A DNA stretch of 64,000 nt. Origin: Pseudomonadaceae bacterium SI-3 (GTDB lineage Bacteria; Pseudomonadota; Gammaproteobacteria; Pseudomonadales; Pseudomonadaceae). Position numbers and translations under genes: made by a program. Of the stretch, positions 16,695-25,378 are shown in pieces. Where the stretch lies: contig CP026511.1 in assembly GCA_004010935.1 (NCBI GenBank), forward strand, positions 186,001 through 250,000, given 5' to 3'. The notes below the pieces were generated by a model. It was not told the DNA's origin and searched no databases. It saw nothing but the letters and a program-made list of their open reading frames with translations. How positions within the stretch are numbered: position 1 is the stretch's first letter; each line of letters opens with the position of its first letter.

Positions 16695-17131
16695 GCCAGC
16701 GTGAGAAGTTGCTGTCAGTCGTCGATGACGACCTGCAACAGGACTGCGGCGATTACCTCGCCCTGCGCGAGCTGATGCAGGAACTCTACGGACGTCTGCT
16801 CGAACGCGATGTGCTGGAGATCGATCGCATCAACCTGCAGATCACCGTCCGCGTCGAAGCCATTGCCGCGCGTGCCCAGCGCCGCAGCAAGGTGCTGGCG
16901 GCTTTCCGTCTGGAAACCTCGGGCGTGGGCATGCGGCGGCTGTTGTCCAGCTGCACGGGTGAGCGCGGCGAATCCCTCCAGCAGCATTGGCGCCAGGTTG
17001 GCGACCTCGCCGTGCAGTGCCAGCAGTTCAACGAGCACAACGGCAAGCTGCTCGCCATGCACCACGACATCCTTCAGCAGCTGCTCGCCGGTGGGCAGGA
17101 CGCGCGGCTCTACTCGCCTCAGGCCTACTGA
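16691..17131 (+). CDS. flgN: Flagellar export chaperone FlgN
   Basis: FlgN is the chaperone for the hook-filament junction proteins FlgK and FlgL. The 146 aa start at a GTG overlapping the flgM stop and are predicted almost entirely helical, as in the FlgN family (LALRELMQELYGRLLERDVLEIDRINLQI). Primary sequence is poorly conserved in FlgN, so the assignment relies on length, helicity and the flgM-flgN order. Confidence 0.87.
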   Translation: MSQREKLLSVVDDDLQQDCGDYLALRELMQELYGRLLERDVLEIDRINLQITVRVEAIAARAQRRSKVLAAFRLETSGVGMRRLLSSCTGERGESLQQHWRQVGDLAVQCQQFNEHNGKLLAMHHDILQQLLAGGQDARLYSPQAY

Positions 17132-17746
17132 GGCGTAACGTTCGACTCCCTGCGCCTTCCCATGAGCAGAGCACGTCGCGCTGGCCTCATGGGGGATAAA
17201 TCATGCAGCGTGTTTTAAAGCGAAACGTTGGATGGGAAAAGCGAACCCGTCTTACGTCCAGTGGTGGTCGAGGTTTCCTCTAGTCCGCCGATCGCCAGCA
17301 AGCTGGCTCCTACAGGAGCGCGCTATCGCGGCGGCGGCTGTCTGTCGTGACGCACCCAACCTGCACGTATCGCTTTTCGTAGGAGCCAGCTTGCTGGCGA
17401 TCAAAGTCTGCGAGCGCCATCAAGTAAAAAGGCTCGTCTCGAGCCCAAGCCTTCCACAGCTCAATCCACTGCATGGCGCTTTTGGGCGCGACCCACGATC
17501 GTCAAGCCGCTCGTGCTGATAAGGATTAATCCTTTTCGGTTGCCGCTTTAACTCCCTCGCCTTTCACGTCGCCTTTATAGACAGATGTTCCGCCATCGGC
17601 CGAGGCGGAAACGGTGCTTCCCCGTTTCCTCGTCTTGTCGCGTTGCGGAAGCCTTTTTTCTGCATGGCCGGCTCTGAAACGCCTGTAATACGGGTATTCG
17701 AGAACTGGCATCCAACTTGCTCTACCTGTTTCAAGAGGGGATGGTG
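17132..17746. other. Gap between flgN and fliD with REP pair
   Basis: No gene is supported in these 615 bp. Two REP palindromes in opposite orientation lie at 17290-17313 and 17379-17402. A perfect 14-bp palindrome is at 17521-17534. Just after flgN, CCCATGAG...CTCATGGG (about 17159-17194) could form a hairpin, but no T-run follows. I saw no sigma-28 promoter with correct spacing, although a GCTGATAA -10-like box occurs at 17515-17522. Confidence 0.6.
17521..17534. promoter_or_regulatory. Perfect palindrome AAGGATTAATCCTT upstream of fliD
   Basis: A perfect 14-bp inverted repeat about 213 bp upstream of the fliD start. Related sites occur upstream of lafA (27591-27604) and lafZ (26446-26455), suggesting a shared operator of a cluster-specific regulator. 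The binding protein is unknown; LafZ is the obvious candidate. Confidence 0.5.
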
Positions 17747-19087
17747 ATGGCTATAAATTCCGATTACGTACAACAGATGTCGACGCAGTTGGCCACCTAC
17801 GAAGTTCAGGGTTCGTTGGATCGGCTTAACCGCAACGAATCGCGCTACAAGGCTCAGCGCGACGCGTTGAGCTCGCTGCGCACGTCGATGACGACTTTCA
17901 AGTCGGCCATCACCAAGCTCAACAGCACTACGACGAGCATGCTGACCAATAGCGCGACCTTCAGCCAGGAGGGGTACGCCACCGCCACGGTCGGAACCAC
18001 AGCGCAATCGGGAAGCTATGACTTCTTCGTCAAACGGCTCGCCAGCAAAGACCAGGTCGCGCTGCAGGGATTTACCGATGCCAGCCTGGCCGGCGGAGGC
18101 ACGCTCACGATCGGACAGGTTGGCGTTCCTTCGTTCGGGGTAGACATGGCTGGCATTACCACGCTTGACGGCCTTGCCAGCGCCATCAACGGTGCAGCTG
18201 ATAATTCAGGTGTTCAAGCCACCCTGGTGCGTAGCGACGGCATCGTCAATCTCGTACTGACCAGCACGACAACCGGTGCCAATCAAGCCATCAGCCTGAG
18301 CGCTGCTGGCAATACAGACGTCGAAGCTGCTGTTACCGCTCCAGTACGCCTGTCCAGTGCGGCAGATGCCGAGGTTTATCTCGGGCGCGATGCGACCGGC
18401 ATCAAACTGACCAGCACGAGCAACACGTTTGCCAACGTCATTGACGGCGTCAGCATGACGTTCACCAAGGCGCATGCGGCCGGAGAGGCACTCACGATCG
18501 ACATTGCGCAAGACAAGGCCGGCACCCAGGCCAAGGCGCAGACCTTCATCGACGCCTTCAATGCGCTGATGACCAGCTTCGATTCGCTGACCGCCAGTGG
18601 CGGTGACAGTGCCAAGCGTGGCGCTCTGGCCGGCGATTCCAGCGTGCGCTCCATCGAGAGCCGCCTGAACGGCTTGCTGCGTGCCGATTTCGGTGGCAAG
18701 AGCCTGATCGAGTTCGGCATCAGTGCCGACCGTAACGGCAAGCTGACGATCGACGCCAAGCGTTTCGAAGCCGCGGTCGCTAATGATCCAGCGGGCTTCG
18801 AGGAGCTGTTCACTGGCACCGACAAGCTGCTCGACAGCATGGACAAAACCGTCGCCGCGTACACCAGCAGCACCAACGGGCTGCTGAAGAACCGCATGGA
18901 CACGCTGGACATGAACCTGCGCCGTATCGACGAGCAGTTCGAGAACCTCCAGCAGCAGTACGACACCCATTACAGCCGCTACCTGCGGCAGTTCACCACC
19001 ATGATGCAGACCATGCAGAGCATGGAGCAGACCAGCGGAATGTTCTCGATGCCAACCACACCGCAAGCTAACGGATTGTTCTCATGA
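17747..19087 (+). CDS. fliD: Filament cap protein FliD (LafB)
   Basis: FliD caps the growing filament and helps flagellin fold. I use the ATG with AGAGGGG six bases upstream (MAINSDYVQQM), giving 446 aa; an ATG two codons earlier is possible. The N-terminal domain has the YDFFVKRLASKDQVA and GGTLTIGQVG segments of FliD_N. The C-terminal domain has FEELFTG and a coiled-coil end that forms the cap legs (about residues 385-430). It overlaps fliS by 4 bp. In Vibrio nomenclature this is LafB. Confidence 0.94.
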   Translation: MAINSDYVQQMSTQLATYEVQGSLDRLNRNESRYKAQRDALSSLRTSMTTFKSAITKLNSTTTSMLTNSATFSQEGYATATVGTTAQSGSYDFFVKRLASKDQVALQGFTDASLAGGGTLTIGQVGVPSFGVDMAGITTLDGLASAINGAADNSGVQATLVRSDGIVNLVLTSTTTGANQAISLSAAGNTDVEAAVTAPVRLSSAADAEVYLGRDATGIKLTSTSNTFANVIDGVSMTFTKAHAAGEALTIDIAQDKAGTQAKAQTFIDAFNALMTSFDSLTASGGDSAKRGALAGDSSVRSIESRLNGLLRADFGGKSLIEFGISADRNGKLTIDAKRFEAAVANDPAGFEELFTGTDKLLDSMDKTVAAYTSSTNGLLKNRMDTLDMNLRRIDEQFENLQQQYDTHYSRYLRQFTTMMQTMQSMEQTSGMFSMPTTPQANGLFS

Positions 19088-19482
19088 ACAGCTATCACCC
19101 TAACGACAGTTATGACAGCTACCGCTCGGTAGACCTTGAGGCGCGTGCAGCCTCGGCGTCCCCTTACGAACTGGTGCTGGTGCTGATGGACGGCCTGCTG
19201 GACGAACTGGCCCGTGCCCGCGGCCACATCGAACACAAGCGTTACCAGCAGAAGGGCGTATCGCTGGAAAAGTGCATGAACATCCTCAACGGCCTCAACG
19301 GTGCGCTCGACGAAGAGGGCGGTGGCGAGGTGGTTCAGGGACTGGCGCGTCTGTACGAGTACTGCATCTATCGGCTTTCGGACGTCAGCGTGTCGCTGTC
19401 GCTGGAAGGGCTGGACGAGGTGATCAACCTGCTCAGCATTCTCCGCGAGGGCTGGGAGGGCGTCAGTGCCGCCCGTAAGTGA
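19084..19482 (+). CDS. fliS: Flagellin export chaperone FliS (LafC)
   Basis: FliS binds the C-terminus of flagellin and prevents premature polymerisation. The 132 aa show typical motifs: EARAASASPYELVLVLMDGLLDELARARGHIE, and EKCMNILNGLNGALDEEGGGE followed by LARLYEYCIYRL. It overlaps fliD by 4 bp and fliT by 17 bp. Confidence 0.95.
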   Translation: MNSYHPNDSYDSYRSVDLEARAASASPYELVLVLMDGLLDELARARGHIEHKRYQQKGVSLEKCMNILNGLNGALDEEGGGEVVQGLARLYEYCIYRLSDVSVSLSLEGLDEVINLLSILREGWEGVSAARK

Positions 19483-19789
19483 CAGCGAGCGCCTGATGGC
19501 GCTGCACGGCGAATTGCAGCAGGCGTTGCAGAGCAGCGACTGGACGGCGGTCGCCGCGGTTGACGCGGCGATCCGCCAGTGTCTCGAAACACTGGCCGGG
19601 CGGCTTGAGCTGGACGAGCCGACCCACGCTGCCAAGAACCGCCTCAAGCAGCTCCACGGTGAAGGCCTGCAAGCCTGTGCCGACGAATGTGAGCGCCTGC
19701 GCCTGTTGTTGTTGAACCACCTCGAACACGCCGAAGGGCGTGCCGCCTATCAGCGCATAGACATGTTCCAAGCCGGAGACAGGGGATGA
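19466..19789 (+). CDS. fliT: FliT-like chaperone (LafD)
   Basis: A 107-aa, almost wholly helical protein in the position of fliT/lafD, starting at GTG inside the end of fliS. FliT proteins chaperone the cap protein FliD and in enterics act on the FlhDC regulator, which is absent here. Sequence conservation in FliT is low; the call rests on size, helix content and the fliD-S-T-K order. It overlaps fliK by 4 bp. Confidence 0.8.
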   Translation: MPPVSDSERLMALHGELQQALQSSDWTAVAAVDAAIRQCLETLAGRLELDEPTHAAKNRLKQLHGEGLQACADECERLRLLLLNHLEHAEGRAAYQRIDMFQAGDRG

Positions 19790-20964
19790 TCATCCAGTCA
19801 ATTTCCGCCCCGCGTGCCGCCGCAGCAAGTGCTGAAGCCGCATTGCCGGTTGCCGCGCGCGCGAGCCACGGTGGGCAAGCCACAGCCGGCCGAGCGATGG
19901 CAGCCGATGCCCTGCGAGGCTTTGCTGAGCGCATGCAGCGGGCGTCGACCACAGCTGATGATCAGCTCTCTGAGTTCTCCGCCGCCCTGTTGCAAGGTGC
20001 GCTGCCTGAGCTGGCAGCCGAGCAGGGCCAGGTGATGCAGGCAGGCGGCAATTCCAGCCAGGGCAATGAAGCGCCCCAAGAGCTGACCCCTGAGCAATGG
20101 TTGTTGGGGATGATCGACCAGCAGCTGGCCGAAATTCAGGCGCGCGATGCGGCACAAGTTGCCGCCGCACCTGTGCCACAGGCACTGTCGCAAACCGCCA
20201 CATCGGCGAGCGACGACCTGCTCAGCCTATTGCCGGGGCAGGCCCAGCTTGCCAATGCCCCGCTCGACGCCGTGCAGGACGATTCGCTGAACATCGTGAA
20301 GATGGCTGTTCAGGGCCGCATCGTCGAGCTGAACCCGGTGGCGACGGCCATGCCCAAGCCCATCGTCGAGATGAGCGTCGGCCAATCCCTGGCCGCCGCA
20401 ATCACGCCGGCCGATGCCATGCCGGCCGCGTCGCTGGACTCGCTTCTGGACGTCGCTGAGCCACTGGAAGCGGGCGACCCGCTGACCGCGACGGTCAAGC
20501 GCGGACAAAGCGCGCCGCTGCAGTCTGCCGACCGTGCGCTGAAGTTGCAGGCACCGGAGGCCAAGTGGGGCGAGCAGATGCTCCACGCCTTGCGCGAAAA
20601 CGTAGATCTGCAAATCCAGCAGAAGATCCAGAGCGCCACCATCCGCCTCGATCCGCCGGAACTGGGCAGCATGGAAATCCTGCTCAGCCACGAGTCGGGC
20701 CGGCTCAACGTGCACCTGTCTGCCGCGAACGCCGACGTGGCGCGCCTGCTGCAGCAGACCAGCGAGCGTCTGCGCCATGAACTGGTGGGCCAGCACTTCG
20801 TCCAGGTCAACGTGCAGGTCGGCGCCGACAGCGGCGGCCAGCAGGGTCAGCCGCGTCAACGGCCTGTGCTTGCAGGGGAAGAGGCACCTCTGGCGGCCCG
20901 GCCGCAGGAGCAGGAACAGCAACGTGAAAGCGGCCGCGCCCGGGACGTCCTGGTAACGGTTTGA
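19786..20964 (+). CDS. fliK: Hook-length control protein FliK (LafE)
   Basis: FliK measures hook length and triggers the FlhB switch. The 392 aa have a low-complexity Ala/Gln/Pro-rich N-terminal region (residues 1-250) and the conserved C-terminal FliK domain at about 265-350, with WGEQMLHALRENVDLQIQQK, IRLDPPELGSMEILL and RLNVHLSAANADVARLLQ. A glutamine- and arginine-rich tail ends the protein. It is separate from the fliM block, as usual for lateral systems. Confidence 0.92.
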   Translation: MIIQSISAPRAAAASAEAALPVAARASHGGQATAGRAMAADALRGFAERMQRASTTADDQLSEFSAALLQGALPELAAEQGQVMQAGGNSSQGNEAPQELTPEQWLLGMIDQQLAEIQARDAAQVAAAPVPQALSQTATSASDDLLSLLPGQAQLANAPLDAVQDDSLNIVKMAVQGRIVELNPVATAMPKPIVEMSVGQSLAAAITPADAMPAASLDSLLDVAEPLEAGDPLTATVKRGQSAPLQSADRALKLQAPEAKWGEQMLHALRENVDLQIQQKIQSATIRLDPPELGSMEILLSHESGRLNVHLSAANADVARLLQQTSERLRHELVGQHFVQVNVQVGADSGGQQGQPRQRPVLAGEEAPLAARPQEQEQQRESGRARDVLVTV

Positions 20965-21000
20965 CCCGTTTCAACCTAATTAGCCATTTGTGAGTGAGTT

Positions 21001-21462
21001 ATGTCGACGTCCCGTATTGTCCTGCTGATGCTGTTGCTCAACGTCCTGACCGTTGCCGGTGGGGTTGGCGTCAGCTACTGGCTGCTCAAGCCTGGCCTGG
21101 AAGGCACTGGCTCGGAACAGGTCGCAGCGGCCGAGCCGGTTGAGCCCTCCGAGTACGAATTTTTCCCTGTCGATAAAGTGATCGTCAGCGTGCGCGGCGA
21201 GGGTCGTGAGCACTATTTCGTGCTCGATCTGGCGCTGCAGGCGGACGCCTCGGACGAGCCAAAGAACTTCGAGCAGGTGGAACCCATCGTGCGTAACTCG
21301 GTGGTGGGCTACCTGTCGTCCCGTTCCTTCGATGAATTGCGTGGACTGAAGATCGGTGAGTTGCAGGAGCGTCTGGAAACAGCCCTGTTCGCCGATTTTG
21401 CAGCCAAGAATGCAGCGGTGCCCTTCAAGCACGTGCTGGTCAACAAGCTGATCGTGCAGTAA
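21001..21462 (+). CDS. fliL: Flagellar basal body protein FliL (LafF)
   Basis: FliL is a single-pass inner-membrane protein around the stator that supports torque under load. The 153 aa have an N-terminal membrane helix (residues about 7-28, VLLMLLLNVLTVAGGVGVSYWLL) and a periplasmic domain resembling stomatin folds (EYEFFPVDKVIVSVRGEGREHYFVLDLALQ). The position before the sigma-28 and stator genes matches lafF. Confidence 0.92.
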   Translation: MSTSRIVLLMLLLNVLTVAGGVGVSYWLLKPGLEGTGSEQVAAAEPVEPSEYEFFPVDKVIVSVRGEGREHYFVLDLALQADASDEPKNFEQVEPIVRNSVVGYLSSRSFDELRGLKIGELQERLETALFADFAAKNAAVPFKHVLVNKLIVQ

Positions 21463-21472
21463 AGGCCGCGCC

Positions 21473-22252
21473 ATGAGTGCCACTTGCCCCATCGACTATT
21501 ACGGCGCTACGCCGGCCGGCCCCTCGGTGTTCGCACCGGCGGTCGAACAGCGCTGGCTGATGCAGTACCTGCCGCTGGTCAAACGCATCGTTCGCCAGCT
21601 GTCACTGCAGGCCAACCAGGTGCTCGACCGCGAGGACATGGAACAGATCGGCATGATGGGGCTGCTCGAAGGCCTACGCCGCTACGGCGAGCCGGACGAA
21701 GGCTTCGGCAAGTTCGCGTCCCTGCGAATCCGTGGTGCCATTCTCGATGAGCTGCGCCGCCAGGACTGGCGCCCGCGCCAGGTCCGCCAGCAAGCCCACA
21801 AAGTCCGCGATGCGATCCGCGATCTGTCACGTCAACTGGGCCATGAACCCAGCGATGAAGAGATCAAAGCCCACACCGGCCTCGATGAAAAGGAATACCA
21901 GGAATTCCTCTGTGCTGACTCATCCGAAGCGATCGAAAGCCTCGATGAGCTGTTGCAGAGCGGCCACGAGCACTTCCCTGACACCACCGAGCTATTCGAG
22001 GAGCGCCTGATCAAGGAGCGCGTGCTGGCGCAAGCGCTGGCGCGACTGGACGAGCGCGAACGCCTGGTGCTGACACTGTATTACCAGCACGAACTGAGCC
22101 TGAAGGAAATCGCCCTGGTGCTGGAAGTCAGCGATGCCCGGGTTTGTCAGCTAAGCAAGCAGGCGATCGGCAAGGCCTGTCGGTTTTTAGGGGCTTCTGA
22201 CGCTTCGATCGCGGCCGCGCGGGAGCCTGTTTTTGCGCGCGGCAAGGCATGA
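21473..22252 (+). CDS. fliA: Flagellar sigma-28 factor FliA (LafS)
   Basis: This sigma factor directs transcription of late genes such as flagellin, cap and stator. The 259 aa contain region 2 (LPLVKRIVRQLSLQ; MEQIGMMGLLEGLRRY; FASLRIRGAILDELRR), region 3 (VRDAIRDLSRQLGHEPSDEEI) and region 4 (LVLTLYYQHELSLKEIALVLEVSDARVCQLSKQAI). It is distinct from any polar-system FliA and is presumably restrained by FlgM at 16419. No clear cognate promoter could be recognised by eye upstream of lafA or fliD. Confidence 0.95.
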   Translation: MSATCPIDYYGATPAGPSVFAPAVEQRWLMQYLPLVKRIVRQLSLQANQVLDREDMEQIGMMGLLEGLRRYGEPDEGFGKFASLRIRGAILDELRRQDWRPRQVRQQAHKVRDAIRDLSRQLGHEPSDEEIKAHTGLDEKEYQEFLCADSSEAIESLDELLQSGHEHFPDTTELFEERLIKERVLAQALARLDERERLVLTLYYQHELSLKEIALVLEVSDARVCQLSKQAIGKACRFLGASDASIAAAREPVFARGKA

Positions 22253-22324
22253 GGAGAGAAGTTTGGTTACTCCAAATGAACGACGAATAACGCTGAACCG
22301 CGCAAAAACAGGCCCGGCCCTTCG

Positions 22325-22425
22325 GGTTGCGCGGCAAATGACGCCATGCGGCGTTGCGGGACTTGGCAAGGGAATAACCATTACCGGCGTCCCGCGCCTT
22401 ACCTGGCGTCATTTGGCGCAGCAAC
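22325..22425. repeat. Nested palindromic intergenic element before motA
   Basis: In the 225-bp gap between fliA and motA there are nested inverted repeats: AAATGACGCCA (22336-22346) pairs with TGGCGTCATTT (22404-22414), and inside it GCGGGAC (22356-22362) pairs with GTCCCGC (22389-22395). The symmetry suggests a palindromic intergenic element rather than a simple terminator, as no T-run follows. It could reduce read-through or stabilise the transcript end. Confidence 0.65.
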
Positions 22426-22477
22426 GCGGCTCGCGCCGAAGCGTCAGCAGCCCCTTAACCGAGAGAAGTCAGTAGTC

Positions 22478-23350
22478 ATGCAGAAAGTATTAGGTGCCTT
22501 CATCATCATCGGTTGCGTGCTGGGCGGCTACGCCATGGCCAATGGCGATATGCGCATGCTCTGGCAGCCAGCCGAGGTGGTCATCATCCTCGGCGCCGCG
22601 CTCGGCAGTCTGGTGGTCGGTAACCCCAAGGAAGTCCTGATCGAGATGCTGCATCAGATCAAGGGCGTCTTTGCCTACCAGCGCCGTGGCGAGGAATTTC
22701 AGCGTCAGTTGCTGATGCTGCTCTATGAATTGCTGGAGATGGTCGACGTGGGTGGTCTGAAGGTTCTCGACTCGCATATCGAAGAGCCGGAGCAGAGCGA
22801 CCTGTTCGTGCGCTATCCCCTGATCCTCCAAGAAAAGAACCTGATGGCCTTCATCGCTGACAATTTCCGTCTGATGGCCATGGGCAAGATCACCGCGCAC
22901 GAGCTGGAAGGCTTTCTCGAACAAGAGCTCGAAGCCATGGAGCACGCCCTCCTGCAGCCGGCGCGCTCGCTGCACAAGATCGGCGAAGCCATGCCGGGCT
23001 TCGGCATTCTCGCGGCGATCATGGGCATCATCATCACCATGGGCAGCATCGGCGGCAGCGTCGCGGAAATCGGCGCACACGTGGCCGCAGCGCTGGTGGG
23101 TACCTTCCTCGGCATCTTCTTCTGCTACTGCCTGATGGACCCACTGTCGAACGCCATGAGTCAGCGGATCAAGACCGAGCTGTCGGCGCTGGAATGCGTG
23201 CGCACCACGCTGGTCGCCCATGTGGCCGGCAAGCCCACGCTGCTGGCGGTGGACGCCGGTCGCAAGCTGATCGAGCAGGACGTCAAACCCGCCTTCCGTC
23301 AGCTGGAAAAATGGGTGACGCAGTACGAGGAAGAAAGGGACGCCGCATGA
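22478..23350 (+). CDS. motA: Flagellar stator protein MotA (LafT)
   Basis: MotA is the cytoplasm-facing stator subunit. The ATG giving MQKVLGAFIIIGC yields 290 aa in the same register as E. coli MotA, with four membrane helices and the conserved QPAE, MPGFGILAAIMG and VGTFLGIFFCY segments. Similarity is to the proton-type MotA. In the cytoplasmic loop the E. coli charges Arg90 and Glu98 are Asp90 and Asp98 here, so the Arg that pairs with FliG Asp289 is reversed in charge, matching the loss of that Asp in this cluster's FliG. It overlaps motB by 4 bp. Confidence 0.95.
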   Translation: MQKVLGAFIIIGCVLGGYAMANGDMRMLWQPAEVVIILGAALGSLVVGNPKEVLIEMLHQIKGVFAYQRRGEEFQRQLLMLLYELLEMVDVGGLKVLDSHIEEPEQSDLFVRYPLILQEKNLMAFIADNFRLMAMGKITAHELEGFLEQELEAMEHALLQPARSLHKIGEAMPGFGILAAIMGIIITMGSIGGSVAEIGAHVAAALVGTFLGIFFCYCLMDPLSNAMSQRIKTELSALECVRTTLVAHVAGKPTLLAVDAGRKLIEQDVKPAFRQLEKWVTQYEEERDAA

Positions 23351-24261
23351 GGAGCCGGGACAAGAGCAAGGGCGGCGGCGAGCACGAGATCATCATCAAG
23401 CGCCGCAGCAAGAAGGGCCATGGCGACGAACATGGTGGTGCCTGGAAGGTGGCCTTTGCCGACTTCACCCTGGCGATGATGGCGCTGTTCATGGTGCTCT
23501 GGATCATCCAGCCGCAGATGAATCAGACCAACCCCTCCTATGGTGAGATGGAAAGCAACCCACTGGTTGATGGCGGAGCCGGTATCTTCGATGGCACCAG
23601 CACCTCGCCGCTGGAGCTCGACGGCGTGCCGGTGCGCCCACCGCAGGCTGACGACACCGACCACAAGGAAGGGAAAGGCGATCGGGATGGCAGCCACAAC
23701 TATGGCTCGACCGAAGAGCTGAAAAAGCTCGCCGAGCTGATGCGCGAGGTCGCCAGCGAAGTCGATGCTTTGGCCAACCTGGAAGTAGACGTGGTCCCGC
23801 AGGGGCTGCGCATTCTGATCAAGGACGACCAGCAGCGCTTCATGTTCCAGCGTGGCAGCGCGACGCTCAATCCGCATTTCCAGAAGCTGCTAGGCGTGCT
23901 CGCCGGCGTGCTGGCCAAGGTCGACAACAAGCTGATCATCAGCGGTCACACTGACGCCACGCCGTACCGGCAGAAGAATGGCTACAACAACTGGAACCTC
24001 TCCGGGGATCGCGCCTTGCGCGCCCGCAATGCACTGGTCGACTCAGGCCTGGGCGAAGGCTCGGTGCTGCAGGTAACGGCTCAGGCGGACGTCATGCCGC
24101 TGCACCCCGAAGACCCACAGAGCGGCGCCAACCGCCGGGTAGAAATCCTGTTGCTCACCGCCTCGGCCGAGGCGCTGTACAAGGAATTGTTCGGCGACAG
24201 CTACGGCAAGGTGCGCTTTTCCGAAAGCGGGGCGAGCTATAGCGGAGCGTCCGCGGATTAA
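23347..24261 (+). CDS. motB: Flagellar stator protein MotB (LafU)
   Basis: MotB couples ion flow to torque and anchors the stator to peptidoglycan. The 304 aa have a charged N-terminus, one membrane helix (about 35-55, WKVAFADFTLAMMALFMVLWI) containing the ion-binding Asp (Asp39), a linker, and an OmpA-like peptidoglycan-binding domain (about 210-290, LIISGHTDATPYR...LSGDRALRARNALVDSGL). The ATG overlaps the motA stop. It ends block 3 and is followed by a REP array. Confidence 0.95.
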   Translation: MRSRDKSKGGGEHEIIIKRRSKKGHGDEHGGAWKVAFADFTLAMMALFMVLWIIQPQMNQTNPSYGEMESNPLVDGGAGIFDGTSTSPLELDGVPVRPPQADDTDHKEGKGDRDGSHNYGSTEELKKLAELMREVASEVDALANLEVDVVPQGLRILIKDDQQRFMFQRGSATLNPHFQKLLGVLAGVLAKVDNKLIISGHTDATPYRQKNGYNNWNLSGDRALRARNALVDSGLGEGSVLQVTAQADVMPLHPEDPQSGANRRVEILLLTASAEALYKELFGDSYGKVRFSESGASYSGASAD

Positions 24262-24320
24262 CCAGCTCGGGGGCGGTAGGCGCGAATGAGCGCCTACGGA
24301 GCGTGCCACTAAAGCTTGGA

Positions 24321-24765
24321 TCGCGAGCAAGCTCGCTCCTACAGAATTGGCCGGTGGCTGGGCCGACATCCTGAACAATATATCGGGTTGGATCTAGCAG
24401 ATAGGCCGTTCGTAGGAGCCAGCTTGCTGGGGTGGGATATTTGCAGAAACCGGCTCTTGGAGTTCGCTGCGCCTTGTTCGCGAGTGAGCTCGCTCCTACA
24501 GAATCTGCCAACGGCAGGCCCGACATCCGGAACAATATGTCGGGGCGGATCTAGCAGATAGGCCGTTTGTAGAAGCCAGCTTGCTGACGATTGGGCATTT
24601 TGCAGAGACTGGCTCCTTGGAGCTCCCTGTGCCTTGATCGCGAGCAAGCTCGCTCCTACAGAATTGGCTGACGGCAGGCTCGGCATTCGGACCAAAATGT
24701 CGGGTTTGGATCTAGCAGATAGGCCGTTCGTAGGAGCCAGCTTGCTGGCGATGGGCCGTATCGGT
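24321..24765. repeat. Tandem array of about 160-bp units built from REP pairs
   Basis: Three head-to-tail units begin at 24321, 24478 and 24638 (unit lengths 157 and 160 bp; the third is truncated). Each contains a REP palindrome in one orientation (TCGCGAGCAAGCTCGCTCC), a shared spacer including CGGGTTGGATCTAGCAG and ATAGGCCGTTCGTAG, a second REP in the other orientation, and then TTTGCAGA--C-GGCTC-TTGGAG. Units differ by scattered substitutions. The array lies between motB and the convergent lafZ operon. Confidence 0.9.
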
Positions 24766-24895
24766 GCTGGATCACGCGGGCGCCGTTACGGGTTCAGGCG
24801 CTGGTGTTCACTGCATGGGATGGATTGCAGCGCCTATATCGCGATTCCGATAGGCGCTCTGTCAGGCGCATCGCAGCCGCTGGCGGGTATGTATT

Positions 24896-25378
24896 TCAGC
24901 CGCGGTTAGGGTGGTCGTCTGCGCAATAGACCTGTCGGGTTTCGACGCCGTACAGGCAGGCGCCGACCTGCTCGAGGGTGATGCGTGCGCCCTTGTGGGA
25001 GCCGTAGAACAGGTTGAATACCAGCTCATCGTCCATCTGGTCTTTCGGCCCCAGGCCGTGCACCTGACCTTCTTCCACCACCAGCGATGCCCGCCCGAGC
25101 AGATCTGTTTCCAGGCGACCGGACGCCTCGACGATGGCCGGCGCGTTGCGTGTCATCGAGTAAAAGCGGCCCTTGTTGAAGACCAGGCTCTGACTGACTT
25201 TGAGGGTCGTACCGTCGCTCAGCAAGACATGTCCGCTGGAACTGTAATGACCGTCGAGACTCGACGAAGCCGTGCCAGTGGTGCCCATTGCCACGAACGC
25301 CCATAGCAGCAGCGCAGCAGGTGCCATCACCCGCAGCATGCGTTTGCCGACTGCGCCGGTTTCGTTCTGGCTATTCAT
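24896..25378 (-). CDS. LafZ-coupled exported protein of unknown function
   Basis: A 160-aa protein starting at the ATG that overlaps the lafZ stop by 4 bp (ATGA). An N-terminal hydrophobic segment (residues about 15-32, LRVMAPAALLLWAFVAMG) acts as a signal peptide or anchor, and the rest is predicted periplasmic. Two Cys near the C-terminus (Cys141 and Cys152) could form a disulfide. I do not recognise the family. Tight coupling to a ToxR-like membrane regulator recalls ToxS or TcpH, which stabilise their partner regulators in the periplasm; that role is inference only. Confidence 0.8.
   Translation of the reverse strand: MNSQNETGAVGKRMLRVMAPAALLLWAFVAMGTTGTASSSLDGHYSSSGHVLLSDGTTLKVSQSLVFNKGRFYSMTRNAPAIVEASGRLETDLLGRASLVVEEGQVHGLGPKDQMDDELVFNLFYGSHKGARITLEQVGACLYGVETRQVYCADDHPNRG

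Noticed and set aside
24321..24765. CRISPR array
   Set aside because: The repeats are about 160 bp, diverged, built from palindromic REPs and tandem without unique spacers; no cas genes are present.
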